Shown: in pieces, positions 22,603 to 33,893 of the stretch
Layout: each line of letters opens with the position of its first letter
Position numbering within the stretch: position 1 is the first letter of the stretch
NCBI GenBank assembly: GCA_027422505.1
Contig: JAPQWV010000018.1
Span: forward strand, 14,402,001-14,466,000
Direction of reading: 5' to 3'
From: Craterostigma plantagineum
Lineage: Eukaryota; Streptophyta; Magnoliopsida; Lamiales; Linderniaceae
Length of the DNA stretch: 64,000 nt
Position numbers and translations under genes: made by a program
The notes under the pieces: generated by a model
Seen by the model: the letters and a program-made list of their open reading frames with translations, nothing else
Told to the model about the DNA's origin: nothing
Database searches by the model: none

Positions 22603-22960
22603 TGTAACTCGTAAGAACTAATTACGAGTTACATGAATTATTGTATCAGCATATGCAACGCACGTAAGTCGTATCCACTACATACGAGTTACTCTAATTA
22701 TTGCAATAATTCGAGTAACTCGTAAATACTACATACGAGTTAGTGACTGACACTGCATGGCCATGCAGGTTGATCGGCAACCAACGTAACTCGTAAGCTG
22801 TTTTTACGAGTTAGTAACTCGTATAAACTGTACATGAATTACTCGGCAAAATTTTTTACACGAACGCCACGTCAGGTCAGCGGACCACTTTGTACCAGTA
22901 ATTCATATGTTCTTTATACGAGTTACTAGCTCGTAAAAACAGCTTACGAATTTCTCTTTT
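22603..22960. repeat. TAACTCGTA/TACGAGTTA repeats with a long hairpin
   Basis: Upstream of the MULE start codon, TAACTCGTA and its complement recur about ten times. The segment 22790-22843 and the segment 22897-22950 are inverted copies (CGTAAGCTGTTTTTACGAGT versus ACTAGCTCGTAAAAACAGCTT and onward), able to form a ~50-bp stem with a ~55-base loop. A shorter palindrome lies at 22606-22633. Confidence 0.8.
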
Positions 22961-23038
22961 TATTAATGATTTTCATTTCGTGTTTATTTTGTTAATGAGT
23001 TATTTTTTTAATTATTTAATTAAAAAAGCCGAAAGATA

Positions 23039-23130
23039 TTGGGTCTTTAATACCAAATTGATACTGACAGGTCCTGAATCCTATTTGCAAATTTAAAGAG
23101 GGCCTGATTTTTAAAATCTCCTTTTTTAAA
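23039..23130. other. Probable 5' terminus of the MULE
   Basis: GGGTCTTTAATACCAAATTG and GAGGGCCTGATTTTT resemble the element-edge phrases seen near 3545 and 15212. It lies on the outer side of the MULE reading frame, where a terminal inverted repeat should be. The partner end is missing. Confidence 0.35.
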
Positions 23131-23217
23131 ATGAAGCATCGAAGTCTGTCACTATACCGTGACTATACGCGGCCTTTATTATTACTAGTATGGGTTTTCT
23201 AGCATATAAATATGTAA

Positions 23218-23462
23218 TACTCCTTCTGTCCCAAATGTTTTTGGACATTTGGGAGTTGGCACGGAAATTAAGAAACTGACTATTTTAATAATATAGTACA
23301 ATTAAAAGTAAAAAAATGTATATTTTGACATGTCTTTTAAGAATATTTAGTATTATTATATTGATTGTTTGTGATAGTTTTTTGCTAAATAAAGAAATGT
23401 ACAAAAGATATGGGACGCCCCATTTAGTAAAATATATAAAATGGTTTGGGACGTAGGGAGTA
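23218..23462. mobile_element. Stowaway (Tc1/mariner) MITE
   Basis: It begins TACTCCTTCTGTCCC and ends GGGACGTAGGGAGTA, the standard inverted ends of Stowaway-type MITEs (CTCCCTCCGTCCC), including TA at each border. It is 245 bp long, AT-rich and non-coding. Confidence 0.85.
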
Positions 23463-23728
23463 CTATTTTATATCTTAGGAGTTAGTTTTAATTTGAAATG
23501 TTTAACATATGACTTTTTAATTATATCTTATTTTTAAGAATTAAAAGGATTAACTAATTTGTCAGGATATAATTAATATAAACAAAAAGAATAAAATGTA
23601 AATTTATAATTTTTCATGACATATAGAATTAATGACTCCCACACCGATATGTGTCTGACACATTCAAAGTCCTTGCTTATCATGAGGGACTAAAATAGTA
23701 ATAACATTTTATATAGAGCCATCTACAA

Positions 23729-25850
23729 CTAAATCTCCATTTCCCAAAATATCTATCAACTAACTCCCTCCTTCCTATTTATATCATCAAACTCCACATT
23801 TCAAACTTTTATATCACGTAGCTACCTAATGGACGATTTTAGCCTTATAAAAACAACAATATTACCAAAAAACCTGTCAACACCCACGACCCCTTAACCA
23901 AACTTGTAGTACCAATATACGTATGGTTGTAATACCAACGTATAGATGTTCGTCGTACCATCCCGTGAGCCCATGAACGTTTTTTGCCCCTCTACTAATT
24001 TCCACACCCTTCTCTTTCCTTACCAAAACTTGTAGTACCAATATACGTATGTTTGTAGTACGAAGGTATGGATTTTCGTGGTACCATTGTGTGAGCTAGT
24101 GTAGTACAATACGTAGGTTACTTGTAGTATCTTTTCCGTACCATTTGCTTAACTATCGCAACTCCTACCTAAATTGTAGTACCAATATACATATATTTGT
24201 AGTACCAATATACAGATGTTCGTGGTAGCGTATCGTAAGCTAGTGTGGTACCATGAGTAGTTTACTTGTAGTACCAATATCGATGGCAACGGTCACGGAC
24301 AAGAAATAATTTAGATGTGCGTCGAAAATTCCATACCCAAACATGAAGTACCAACATACGTATGGGTGTAGTACAATGTAAAGATGTTCTTGGTACCATA
24401 CCGTGATTTAGTGTGGTACCATACGTAGGTTACTTGTGGTATCTTTTCCGTACCATGTGCTCAGCACAAGTAGCCTACGTATGGTACCACACTAGCTCAC
24501 GGTACGAACATCGATACGCTGGTACTACGAACATACGTATATTGGTACTTCAAGTTTGGGTATAGAATTTTCGACGCCATCTGAGTTATTTTTTGTCCGT
24601 GACCGTTGCCATAGATATTGGTACTACAAGTAACCTACTCATGGTACCACACTAGCCGATACGGTACCACGATGGTACTACAAATATATGTATATTGGTG
24701 CTACAGTTTTAGGGTAGGAGTTGCGATAGTTAAGCACATGGTACGGAAAAGATACTACAAGTAACCTACGTATGGTACTGCACTAGCTCACGGAATAGTA
24801 CCACGAACATCCATGTATTCGTACTATAAACATACATATATTGGTACTGCATGGGTAAGGAAATAAAAGGGTGTGGAAATTAGTAGAGGGGCAAAATCGT
24901 CCATGGGCTCACAAAATGGTATCACGAACATCTATACATTGGTACTACAAACATACGTATATTGGTACTACAAGTTGGGTAATGTTGTGGAAATTAATAG
25001 AGGGGCAAAATCGTCCATGAGGTACTACAAACATACGTATATTGGTACTACAAAAATATGGGGCCAAAATCGTCCATGGGAGTTATGTGTAAGATTGTTT
25101 TGATTGAGGGAGTTTGCTAATAAATAATATGGAATAGGGAGTTATTAGACGTGTTCAAACGGTTTGAAAAACCATAACCGAACCGTAACAGAACCGGCGG
25201 TCAACAGTTCGGTTAACCGTGGTAACCGAACCGTTATTTAATACGGTTCGGCTACGGTTATCGAAATTTCTAACCGTAAACCGCCGGTTATAACCGGGTT
25301 TGAACCGCCGGTTTTCTAATAAATAAAATTATAAAATATATTGTTCCTTTGAGTTGGCTTGAGTTTTCATAGTTATTTATTATTTGTGTATTATATTACA
25401 AAACGGTCATTTTTTTACCGTTGCTTCTATGCTTCTTTTTTCCTATGTTTCGACGACACGGAAGAAGGAGAAGGCTATAATGACTGCTCATCGAACACTC
25501 CCGAAAGTGAAAATTGAGCGATCATATCGTGTAATTGTGTTTTTTCTAAGATGGAATAGAAATTTTTTATCTTATTAAATAAAATTAATTCTTTTCTGTT
25601 TATTAAGTCATTTTCTGTTGTAAAAAATCCAAAAAGAAAAAATAAGTTGAAACCGTAAACCGGCGGTTCAAACCGCAACCGCAACCGCAACCGGCTCCTC
25701 CAGTTACAAACCGTAACTGTGGTTACCGCGGTTCGCTTACGGTTAGAGATTTTCACTAAGTGAACCGGCGGTTATAACCGTAAACCTTTTGAACACGTCT
25801 AGGAGTTATGTGTAAGAAAATAGGGGAATGAGGATTTAACTAAAGTTGCC
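23729..25850. mobile_element. Large foldback element, GTACC-rich, interrupted by a hAT
   Basis: The sequence from about 23729 to 24468 and that from 24470 to 25850 (without the hAT at 25146-25801) are inverted copies, with almost no spacer at about 24468. Left-arm blocks such as TTGTAGTACCAATATACGTA, TAGTGTGGTACCATACGTAG, CAACGGTCACGGACAAG and the outer CAACTAAATCTCCATTTCCC recur in reverse and in the right order. The arms are imperfect. Outer ends are approximate, and no target duplication was identified. Foldback elements of this kind are known among non-autonomous Mutator-like elements. The family is not proven here. Confidence 0.85.
25146..25801. mobile_element. Non-autonomous hAT element, 656 bp
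   Basis: The ends TAGACGTGTTCAAACGG and CCTTTTGAACACGTCTA are inverted copies. GGAGTTAT occurs on both sides (25138-25145 and 25802-25809), an 8-bp duplication as hAT transposases make. The interior is packed with AACCG/CGGTT words (for example ACCGGCGGTT) near both ends, giving subterminal repeats. There is no transposase frame. It inserted into the right arm of the foldback element. Confidence 0.93.

Positions 25851-25853
<3 letters not shown>

Positions 25854-25897
<44 letters not shown>
25854..25897. repeat. (TA)n microsatellite
   Basis: About 44 bp of alternating TA at the outer border of the foldback element. Confidence 0.95.
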
Positions 25898-25900
<3 letters not shown>

Positions 25901-26483
25901 CTTTTATTAAAATGGTATTTTGACAAAAAGAATAATTGGCTAATTATCAATCCGATTAATTTGAAATCTGCCGATTAATTGGTTAATTATTTGATTTGCC
26001 GACTAGGGTATATTCGCCACGGCGGCTATTTGAGTAGCGCCTAGGCGCCTAGCCATCCGCCTAGGTCGATTTTTACAACTATGTATGTATCATGTAGACA
26101 GGCGTAAATGACTCAATCTCGAGCCGGCGAGCTTGACGATAAACAATAAGCTTGAGCTTAGAGCTCATATTATTAAAAACATTAAATAAATATATATTAA
26201 TAAAAAGGCTCAGAAGCTCACTTACGTCCAACAGCCTCATCGAGATCGTCTCGACTCATCTCGACTCGTATATTGATTTATCGATTATTTAGTTTGACTC
26301 GTACATTGTAAAAATCAAGAAACATTGAAAACTGCAAACACTCATTGATTTTTACCGTTATTCCTAGTAAGCAAACAAGTAAAAAACGTGAAATAACAAA
26401 ACTACCCCCAACGAAGACGCTCGTTCAACAAACCACAGTTGAACGATGCGATTATTTTATTTCGTTCGGCTCGCCATCTCCTC
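25898..26483. other. Left flank of duplicated segment copy A
   Basis: No gene is seen. From about 26100 the sequence parallels 39050-39480 (for example GAGCCGGCGAGCTTGACGATAAAC against GAGGCCGGCGAACACGAAGATAAAC, and a shared TTTTTACC.TTATTCCTAGTAA), so this is the 3' flank of the duplicated GST. A GCCTAGGCGCCTAG block lies at 26040. Confidence 0.6.
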
Positions 26484-28544
26484 TCAATACTCGACGCCAT
26501 GCATTTTTCTCTCCATGCCCACAAACTCGCAGAGCTTGTCTTCGTCGGGGAGAGCTTCGGCCACGCTCTCCCTCTCCTTACACCTCTTCAACCAAGCCCC
26601 AATTTTAGGACACTCTTCCTCAACCTTAAACCCTCCAAACTTCTCTTACGCAGAGAACCACGACGCCGAACCGATGGTGCAAACGTCGAGGAAACCGAAT
26701 GTGTCCCCTCCAAAGTAGTCCTTGTCCCCCATCGTGCCTTCGAGCTTCTTCAGTATGCCTACGAACTCTTTCTTTGCCATCTCTAAACTCTTCGCCTCCT
26801 TTGCTCCTCCATATGGCACACCCCGCGTCAAACACCTACAAAAGCAATCGATTCCAACAAAACCGAATGTTTTCTTTTTGGAGTGATGATTTTTAAAATC
26901 GAGGGGGGTTGATACGAAAACTGATTGGTGCAAGTGGAGTAGCACCTCGTTTCTATTTAAGTAGTAAACAAGGAAAAGAAAAGTAACACTAGCCAATGAA
27001 CGATGCGAAAACGTTGGTGTCAAGTGGAGTAGCACCTCGTTTCTATTTAAGAAAAATAATTTCTGGATCAATCATGTCTTTGTTAACTTGTTGTAAAACT
27101 CGGCCTACGGCCAATGAACAAGGCGAAAACAACATATATGGCCAGTTAATCGGCAAAACGATTAACCGGCCGAATAATCCCGAAAAGTCCGTCGACTAAT
27201 CCGAATAATCGGCCAACTAACTTTGGAAGTCGAGCCAAATAATTAACTAATAGAAAAAATATTTTACTATTGATGTATATTCTCAAAGCAGTCAAAGGCT
27301 GCTTCGAAATACCACGAGTTCAAAGGAGGTGATATCCAGCCTTCCATCATTATTTCCACAAACTAGTTGGTGCAGGAATACGGACAAGAGAAATAGTCAT
27401 ATTTATTTCCATGCTTTATCCATTTATAAAAAATATATAGATATGAGAACAATATTAACTGAAATACTAAACAAAAATATAAGCAAAAAATTTAAAATTA
27501 GAATTATAACTGAAATTAAAAATATATAAACTAAAGAATTGGAAATATAAAAAATATATAAACTTAGATGAAAAATAGGATAACTTGTCCGACATCATCC
27601 CTAAACGTCATTTTTGTACTAATATTATTTTTTGCGTTGTGATTGAATAATATTTATCTAGAATGTTTGGATGATTGAAACCTTAGTTTGGTAAAATATT
27701 AGCGTAGTTGATATATAAAACATAATTATGAAAACACGTATACCGCCTAATTTATGCCTAAAAACCCTATAGGCACCGTCTAGGCGCTAGAGCGCCTAAC
27801 GTATTTTACAACATTGGTCGTTCTAGGGACAACGAATTTAGGTTGTGGCGTTATTCGAACAATAACTTGTAAATTTAAGTAATATATGGGACATTATTCG
27901 CCGGAACCCAATATTTTGTCCCAAAATCACTTACTCTAGAAAGTTAACGTCAGCAAAATGGCACTCTCTAAATATACCGGAACCCTAGAATTTGGGGCAA
28001 GTTATTGTCCGTATGGTGACAGACCCTAAATTTGATGTCCTATTACAATGCCACTCATAAATTACACGACGAGAAATCTAATTAGCCATAATTTCTTCAA
28101 AATTAGTAATAAAACGAAAGAAAAATTTATAGATATCAATTCTCTCTAATTCCGTTGTCCTCACTAGTTTTTTTAAACACAGCCTGAAAATTTCCCGAGT
28201 TAAGGACAAAAAACCCTCGATAAACAGACCTTTTGTCAATCTAGTCTGACCAAAAGCGGGCTCGTGACCGCCCGTAAGAGCAAGCGGGCAGCAGCTGTGG
28301 CTTGGACTAAGTCTCGTCGATGTAGTAGACGATGTTGCTCGATTCGAGTATCGGTTTGCCGTTGTGGAGAAGTACCGGGACCTTTTCCTAAATAGGGTTT
28401 GACTTTAGGAGGAGTTCCTCTTTCCACCAAATAGATCTTCTTCTTGCGATTTGTACTCAGCCCTTTTTCTGCCAACGCAATCCTCACGCGCGAGCAGAAT
28501 GGGCTGCCCCAGAAATACATGAGAAGAAGCTCATCGTTCGCCAT
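26484..28544 (-). pseudogene. Tau-class GST pseudogene, copy A
   Basis: Tau GSTs are cytosolic enzymes that join glutathione to toxins and metabolites. Exon 1 is 28230-28544 on the minus strand, starting MANDELLLMYFWGSPFCSRV with the catalytic-type Ser in GSPFCSRVRIALAEKGL. Exon 2 is 26484-26835, starting VFDAGCAIWRSKG at an AG acceptor and later showing GDKDYFGGDTFGFLDV, YEKFGGFKVEEECPK and LPDEDKLCEF. The pair has the usual two-exon layout and total length. It is broken: exon 1 shifts frame after about 30 codons and has TAG in place of Tyr in the WSDYIDK block. Exon 2 shifts frame near 26785 and has TAA at 26646-26648 in place of Tyr in AYEKFGG. The intron is 1.4 kb. The P450 pseudogene lies upstream, and a second GST copy is at 39484-58987. 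Confidence 0.88.
26836..28229. other. Intron of GST copy A
   Basis: Parts (for example 26900-27330) are colinear with 42110-43330 in copy B, including GGCCAGTTAATCGGCAAAAC and CAAAGGCTGCTTCGAAATAC. A TAGGCGCTAGAGCGCC block at 27780 echoes the one at 26040. No gene is seen. Confidence 0.6.
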
Positions 28545-28977
28545 TTTTGTGTTTGAATTGATTGTTGTTTAAGAAGTTTTTGTTATATAAGAAAGTGCAG
28601 GGAAGGTAAGTTGCTTTTGTTTCGGAACTCCAAAGTTTTACTACTTTGTTTATGTCGTCTTGGTGACATTGTTTTCCTCGAGAGCTTTGTTTGTCTTTTA
28701 CTTGATGTTATATCGTCGGTTACAATGCCCTAACATTGTTTGGTTTCTAACATTGATATATGCCATGTGATTAAATAAAATCAAATGCAGAAGAAATGTG
28801 TTAATTTGAACTCTTGCTTCTATAAACTATAACATTTACTAGGTAATATGAAGAAGCTAAGCTGTTTCGACTGAAATCAAATTGGTTGAGTTGGACGGGC
28901 CTAAAAAATCATTGAATAAAGATGTCACTCAAATTTAGGGGTGGCAATGGGCGGGTTCGGGGCTGGTAATGGACATA

Positions 28978-30381
28978 CGTTGGATTTAAAATATCTAAGC
29001 AATCCGGTTTGATGAACACAAAACTTAGTAATTGTATTACTAACATATTACTGAGTAGATGAGCTCGGTTCAAAAAACAGATATCAAATATGAGCTCAGG
29101 GCGAAAAATCGAATCGGACAACTGCCGGTCAATACTGGTCAACGCGGTCAACTGACGGTCAACCCAGTTTCGGTTTGGTCAGACTGGACTGGACTGGTCC
29201 GGTATCGGTCTGGACAGGCCCGGTTTCAGACTGACTGGTCGGTTTCGGTCTGGACTGGTCCGGTTTTAGACTGACTGGTCGGTTTCGGTCTGGACTGGTC
29301 CGGTTTTAGACTGACTGGTCGGTTTCGGTGTTGACTGGTTCGGTCAGTTACTGGTCCGGTCAATGACTGGATTGACTGGTCAACTGTTGACTGATGTACA
29401 GCTCTTTACTGCAGCAAAAGAGGTACAGACAGATAAAGCTGACAGCATTGACCAAAGTCAACAAAGACTCCCAAAGGCTCCCAACGGGTATATATTGAGT
29501 CTAACGGCTATTTCAAAGTGGAAAGACCTATAAAAACAATAGTGACGGGCAGAAACAAGCTAAGGATCTCAGAGCAAACAACTAAACATCAAAAGAGAGA
29601 TCCAAGTGAGAAGAACAAAGAGCAAAAACAGAAAAATCAAGAGAGTTCTTCCAAGCGTTTGTGTTACAAAAGAGAGAGAGCTACAATGTTCAATCCACAC
29701 ACACCTCACTCACACATTAGAGAGATGAGAGTAAATAGACTAGTTGAGTGAGAGTCTTAGTACATAGACTATAAACAAGTGTATGTAGTCTCCGCACCGA
29801 GACAAAAAAGAATGGTGCCGTCTTAGCTAAGAGACGTAAAATATCAAAGTGGTTGTGAGGTTGCGGCCTACAGTTTTTACGGTTGACCTTGCGGGGTGCC
29901 GTAAGTCAAGGGACTTTAAAAAGCTCTTGGAAAAGATGGACTGTAAAAAGCTGTCTAGGTGATTCACTAGATTAAGCTGAGGTCAGCGGGTAGGTTGTAC
30001 TGTGAGTGTATAACTGAAGATCTAGTGAACCTTCCTTGCGAGGAAGAAGGGGAGACGTAGGAGAGTTAACTCCGAACTTCCATAACAAATATCGTGTCTC
30101 CTCTTCGATAAACCGAAACAACACATACCCCAAACACCCACACTCAAAGTGTTCGACAAATTGCCTCAACCACCTCCATTCACCAAAACCGGATAAAGTT
30201 ACCCACATACACAAACCGCCTCATATAATTCACAATCAATCCTAATATATTCCGCACTTGGCCTTGATTGAAGATTGGAAACCGGTTTCACTCTCTAACC
30301 GGACGTGAAACCCACTAATGAACGAAAAATGGTGACCGGTGTTATTCACCTTCCTCTAACACACGGTCCACGATTATAACA
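28978..30381 (+). repeat. 5' LTR of the non-coding Copia-type element
   Basis: It starts CGTTGGATTTAAAATATC (TG changed to CG) and ends ATTATAACA. It contains 40-bp tandem repeats of CTGACTGGTCGGTTTCGGTC type at about 29160-29340, rich in ACTGGTCCGGT. It is closely matched by the right LTR at 33894. Confidence 0.9.
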
Positions 30382-30383
30382 TG

Positions 30384-30395
30384 TGGTATCAGAGC
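30384..30395 (+). promoter_or_regulatory. Primer-binding site (tRNA-iMet)
   Basis: TGGTATCAGAGC lies two bases after the 5' LTR end, the standard first-strand primer site of plant Copia elements. Confidence 0.9.
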
Positions 30396-30559
30396 GGGTT
30401 GTTTCCAATCAAGAACAGCTAATGGTGAATATGGCGGAGATTTCTCACGGAGCTGAAATGAAGATTCAAATGTGGGCAACGGAGAGGTCATGGCGAACAG
30501 GTAACTTCAGACAATAAACTTCTTTCTTTGGCTGGGAATATGGAAGCGAGGTTTGCATC

Positions 30560-33470
30560 ATTGGAAAGCTCTAGAAGTCTATTTTCCAGCAAAACTTACG
30601 GCGCTCAAAAATATTGAGTATGGAGGGAGTTATGGTCGTTTGACTGAAGGCTGCCAGATCAGAATCTGAGGCGAAAGACGAAACCGGCAGCTTGCGGCAA
30701 GTTTGAAGAAGTCGCATAACTTTGCGCTCAAATGCCCGAAATCCGGTCTGAAAGATGCTCCAGAAACTAGACTTGCAGACGATCGTAAGCATATAAGGCT
30801 TGCTACCCGGTTCCGCTTTAAACAGAGGAAACCGCTCATCAAAGTTCAGCATGTCGTGTGGTGCACTCTGAAATTCAGACTGCTATTCAGACAATCATAC
30901 CGTTTGAAGCAGAGAGCAGTTCAACCAAATTCAGAACTCTTACTCTATGGAGAAAATGGTACAAGAAAGTAGATTCTTGATTCCAGTTCGAAGCTTCGAA
31001 GAATGGCAACGAGGGAAAACTGAAATGAATCAGATGAAGACTCCGAGAAATATGGGCCTTGACCGGACAAGTTTTAGCTACTACATCGTATCCAAAATTC
31101 ATCTCGTTGACCGGTCTAAAAGCGCTTTTCGAGACTAATTTCAGACTGAAGTTAGAAAGAATCAACATTACTAGGTGGGTTTCTCTACATCGGTTCATGA
31201 GTTTTCACCTCTCAGTTGGTTTTTCTCATCAGCATTGATTTAAGGCGAGACTAACTGGATATCGGACTGCTACTCTCTTAAGACCATCAATGATTACACA
31301 CTCATACCAAAGGGTGATGCACCAGACTAAGAATCAAGAAGTCCGTACCGGATCAAGCGGAGGGATCCAATAAAGGATGCACTAAGGAAAACCGGTTCTG
31401 AAGTTTGCTGGCAGAGTGCGGAGCGTTGGAAAAACTGGACGGAGAGGTCCAAATTCCGGTCTGTAAAATCTGCAGCAAACTAAACTCAGAGACGAACAAA
31501 ACGGTATAGAATTTGTTGACCGGTTCCTCAAATTTGCCGACCGGTTCTTCCCTAGATGAGGCTGCTCATTCGTCGGAAGTTCAGATGAGGATCAACTACT
31601 GGCTGAATGGAGCAGTCATGCGAAAAACAGAATAACTTTGTCCTCCGATGTTCAAGTTACGATCGTAAATTTCCTTGGAAAATAGACTCCGAGATGAACA
31701 CAATGGTATAGGACCCGCTGTCCGGTCATGCTCAGAGGAAAGCAGGTCACTCGACAAAGTTAAGCCTGTCGTCGCGCATCATCTAATGTAGCAGCTGTAC
31801 GAGAAATGGAATAACTTTTTCCTGGGATGTCAAAACTCCAGTCTGAGAAATCTTCTAGAAACTAGACTCATAGACGATCGAAATGGTATAGGATTTGCTA
31901 TCTGGTCACTACCTGGAGAGAGGCAGTTTCGGCCCAACTGGCGCAGCTCTACGAAAATCGGAACAACTCTGTTTCTGGCAGACAGTGGCAGTTTGGGAAA
32001 ACCGGCATAACTTTGCATACAGATATCCAAATTCCGGTCTACAAAGCGTGCAGCAAACTAGACTTGTAGAGCTTCGCAGAAGTATAGGATTTGGCATCCG
32101 GTCATGCTTGGATGAAAGCCGTTCATTCGATGAAGGACAACCAGACGCTCACTGCAGCACCTTCGCAAGAAATGGAATATCTTTGTGCTCGACATTGAAA
32201 TTCCTATCTATCAAGCTCCATGGAAAATAGACTCGGAGATTAACGCAACGGTATAAGTATGGCTACCAAATTCGTCCCAGATAAAAGTAGGTTTTTCGAC
32301 GAAGCTCAGATTCATTTGCTGCCCCGAGCCTGATGTTCGAAATCAAAGCTGATTCACTGTCCGGTCACCGTGCAAAGATCTTACAAGACGAACTGGAATG
32401 AAGATACAAAGATCAGAATTCTGCGACATTTGAATACCAGACAGAATTCTTAGGCATTCTCATATTTTGACTATCAGTTTTTAATCATCGAAGATAGAAT
32501 ATTCGCTGTTCAGAGAGCACAACTGATTAAGTCTTGAGAATCAAGGGAGAAGACGTTGAGCCAAGTTCGCATCCGCTGGAGCCACTCAGTACCCAAATCT
32601 GCCCTCAAGATAACTTTCTAACTTAATGGGGATAGCTAGCACAGACCGGTCAAAGGCATACTCTATTCATCAGTCTTTTGTTAAAGGCCGACAGCTTCGA
32701 CGAATTCAATAAAAGCTTCGTCTCAAAAGAGCATGACCAGTTAATGACTTGCAAGTTGCGACAGATCCAACAGTCTGAGACCAGAGAATAACCTCTGCCT
32801 GGAAGTCCATAAGTATGCACCATGATAAGCCTCTCAAGAAGAAACTGGACCAAGGATGACACAATATCTCCGAACAAGTGCTGGAACTTTCTACGCAGTC
32901 TCTTGCCCTCAAAATCAGGCCTCGAATGAAAGTAGCTTGTGCTCCGATCGGTGATCAGATTAAATCAAAACTAGGGATTCTAAAACGTTGAGGAAAACTT
33001 AGAATGAGCCCGAATCGATGACAAGATGAAGTAAAATTTCTCAGCCATCGATCAGCGACCCTCAACTAACTTCGATATTAAGCAGTCAAGCCACCAAAAC
33101 TCAAGAAGTGTGTGCTACAACGAGGAAGAAACCGAGAAATCAAGACCCGCTTCAGAAAAGCTGTTGCTGAAATTTTCGGGCAGATTGAGCAATGGCTGGA
33201 AAAAGTAGAATAACTTTATGCTCAGATGTCCGAATGCTGATCCGCAAACTCCAGAGGAAACTAGACTTATAGGTGGTCTCAATGACATATTTCTTGCTGT
33301 CTAGTTCTACCTGAAGGAAATCAGTTTATTTGGTGAAGTTCAGACTGATGTTGTTGGAGCAGCTGCACGGAAGATGGAATATCATCATCGACTGTCCGAA
33401 CATCAATCCGTCAACTTTCCTACACAGTAGACTCGCAGATGGTCGATGCTGTGTAAAATTATCTGCCCAG
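30560..33470 (+). repeat. Degenerate ~170-200-bp internal repeats of the LTR element
   Basis: A block of the form AAACTAGACT(T/C)...AGACGATCG...AATGGTATAGGATTTGCT..CCGGTCATGC recurs near 30768, 31478, 31672, 31857, 32050, 32220, 33255 and 33425. Many copies carry the companion phrase GAAATGGAATAACTTTG before it. Units between 31478 and 32220 are spaced about 170-195 bp. No frame stays open through the units. Confidence 0.75.
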
Positions 33471-33893
33471 TAATGGTTGAGGAAGAGCAGTTCATCCTCC
33501 GAAGTACAGCCTACTGTGCTGCCCCGGTTTGCAACAACTCATGCTTGCTCTTTTATTCTCTCCCACCTCGCTCGTATGTGCTCTCACTCTATGACCCTAA
33601 CATATGTGCTCTCATTGTCGGATTATAATCTCTTAAAGTTTAATAAGTTTAAGGGGAGCATTATTTGTTTTTGATAGGGGAGAAATACTTTGACGCTTGC
33701 ATGCTCCTTTGTGAAATCATATATCTAAGTGTATCCCTACTTGATATGTTATTAACCGATTTACTTTCAGTTGGGGCTATTACTGAGATAATAAGGGGGA
33801 GAAAAATTCTTTTGATTATCACAAAAAGGGGGAGAAATATGTTAGTAAATGTTCTTATATGTTAAAGTTTTGTGTTAATCAAAAGGGGGAGAT

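Noticed and set aside
26439..26786. Plus-strand frames over GST copy A exon 2
   Set aside because: They are the antisense of the GST exon, whose minus-strand motifs (GDKDYFGG, YEKFGG) are clear.
26030..27810. GCCTAGGCGCCTAG blocks at 26040 and 27780 as ends of one element
   Set aside because: The two blocks resemble each other, but I found no target duplication and the sequence between them is GST exon and intron, so they are more likely independent repeats.
30384..30395. tRNA-related sequence TGGTATCAGAGC as a tRNA gene
   Set aside because: It is only a short primer-binding site next to an LTR, as at 45279, 54620 and 58510. No cloverleaf was seen.
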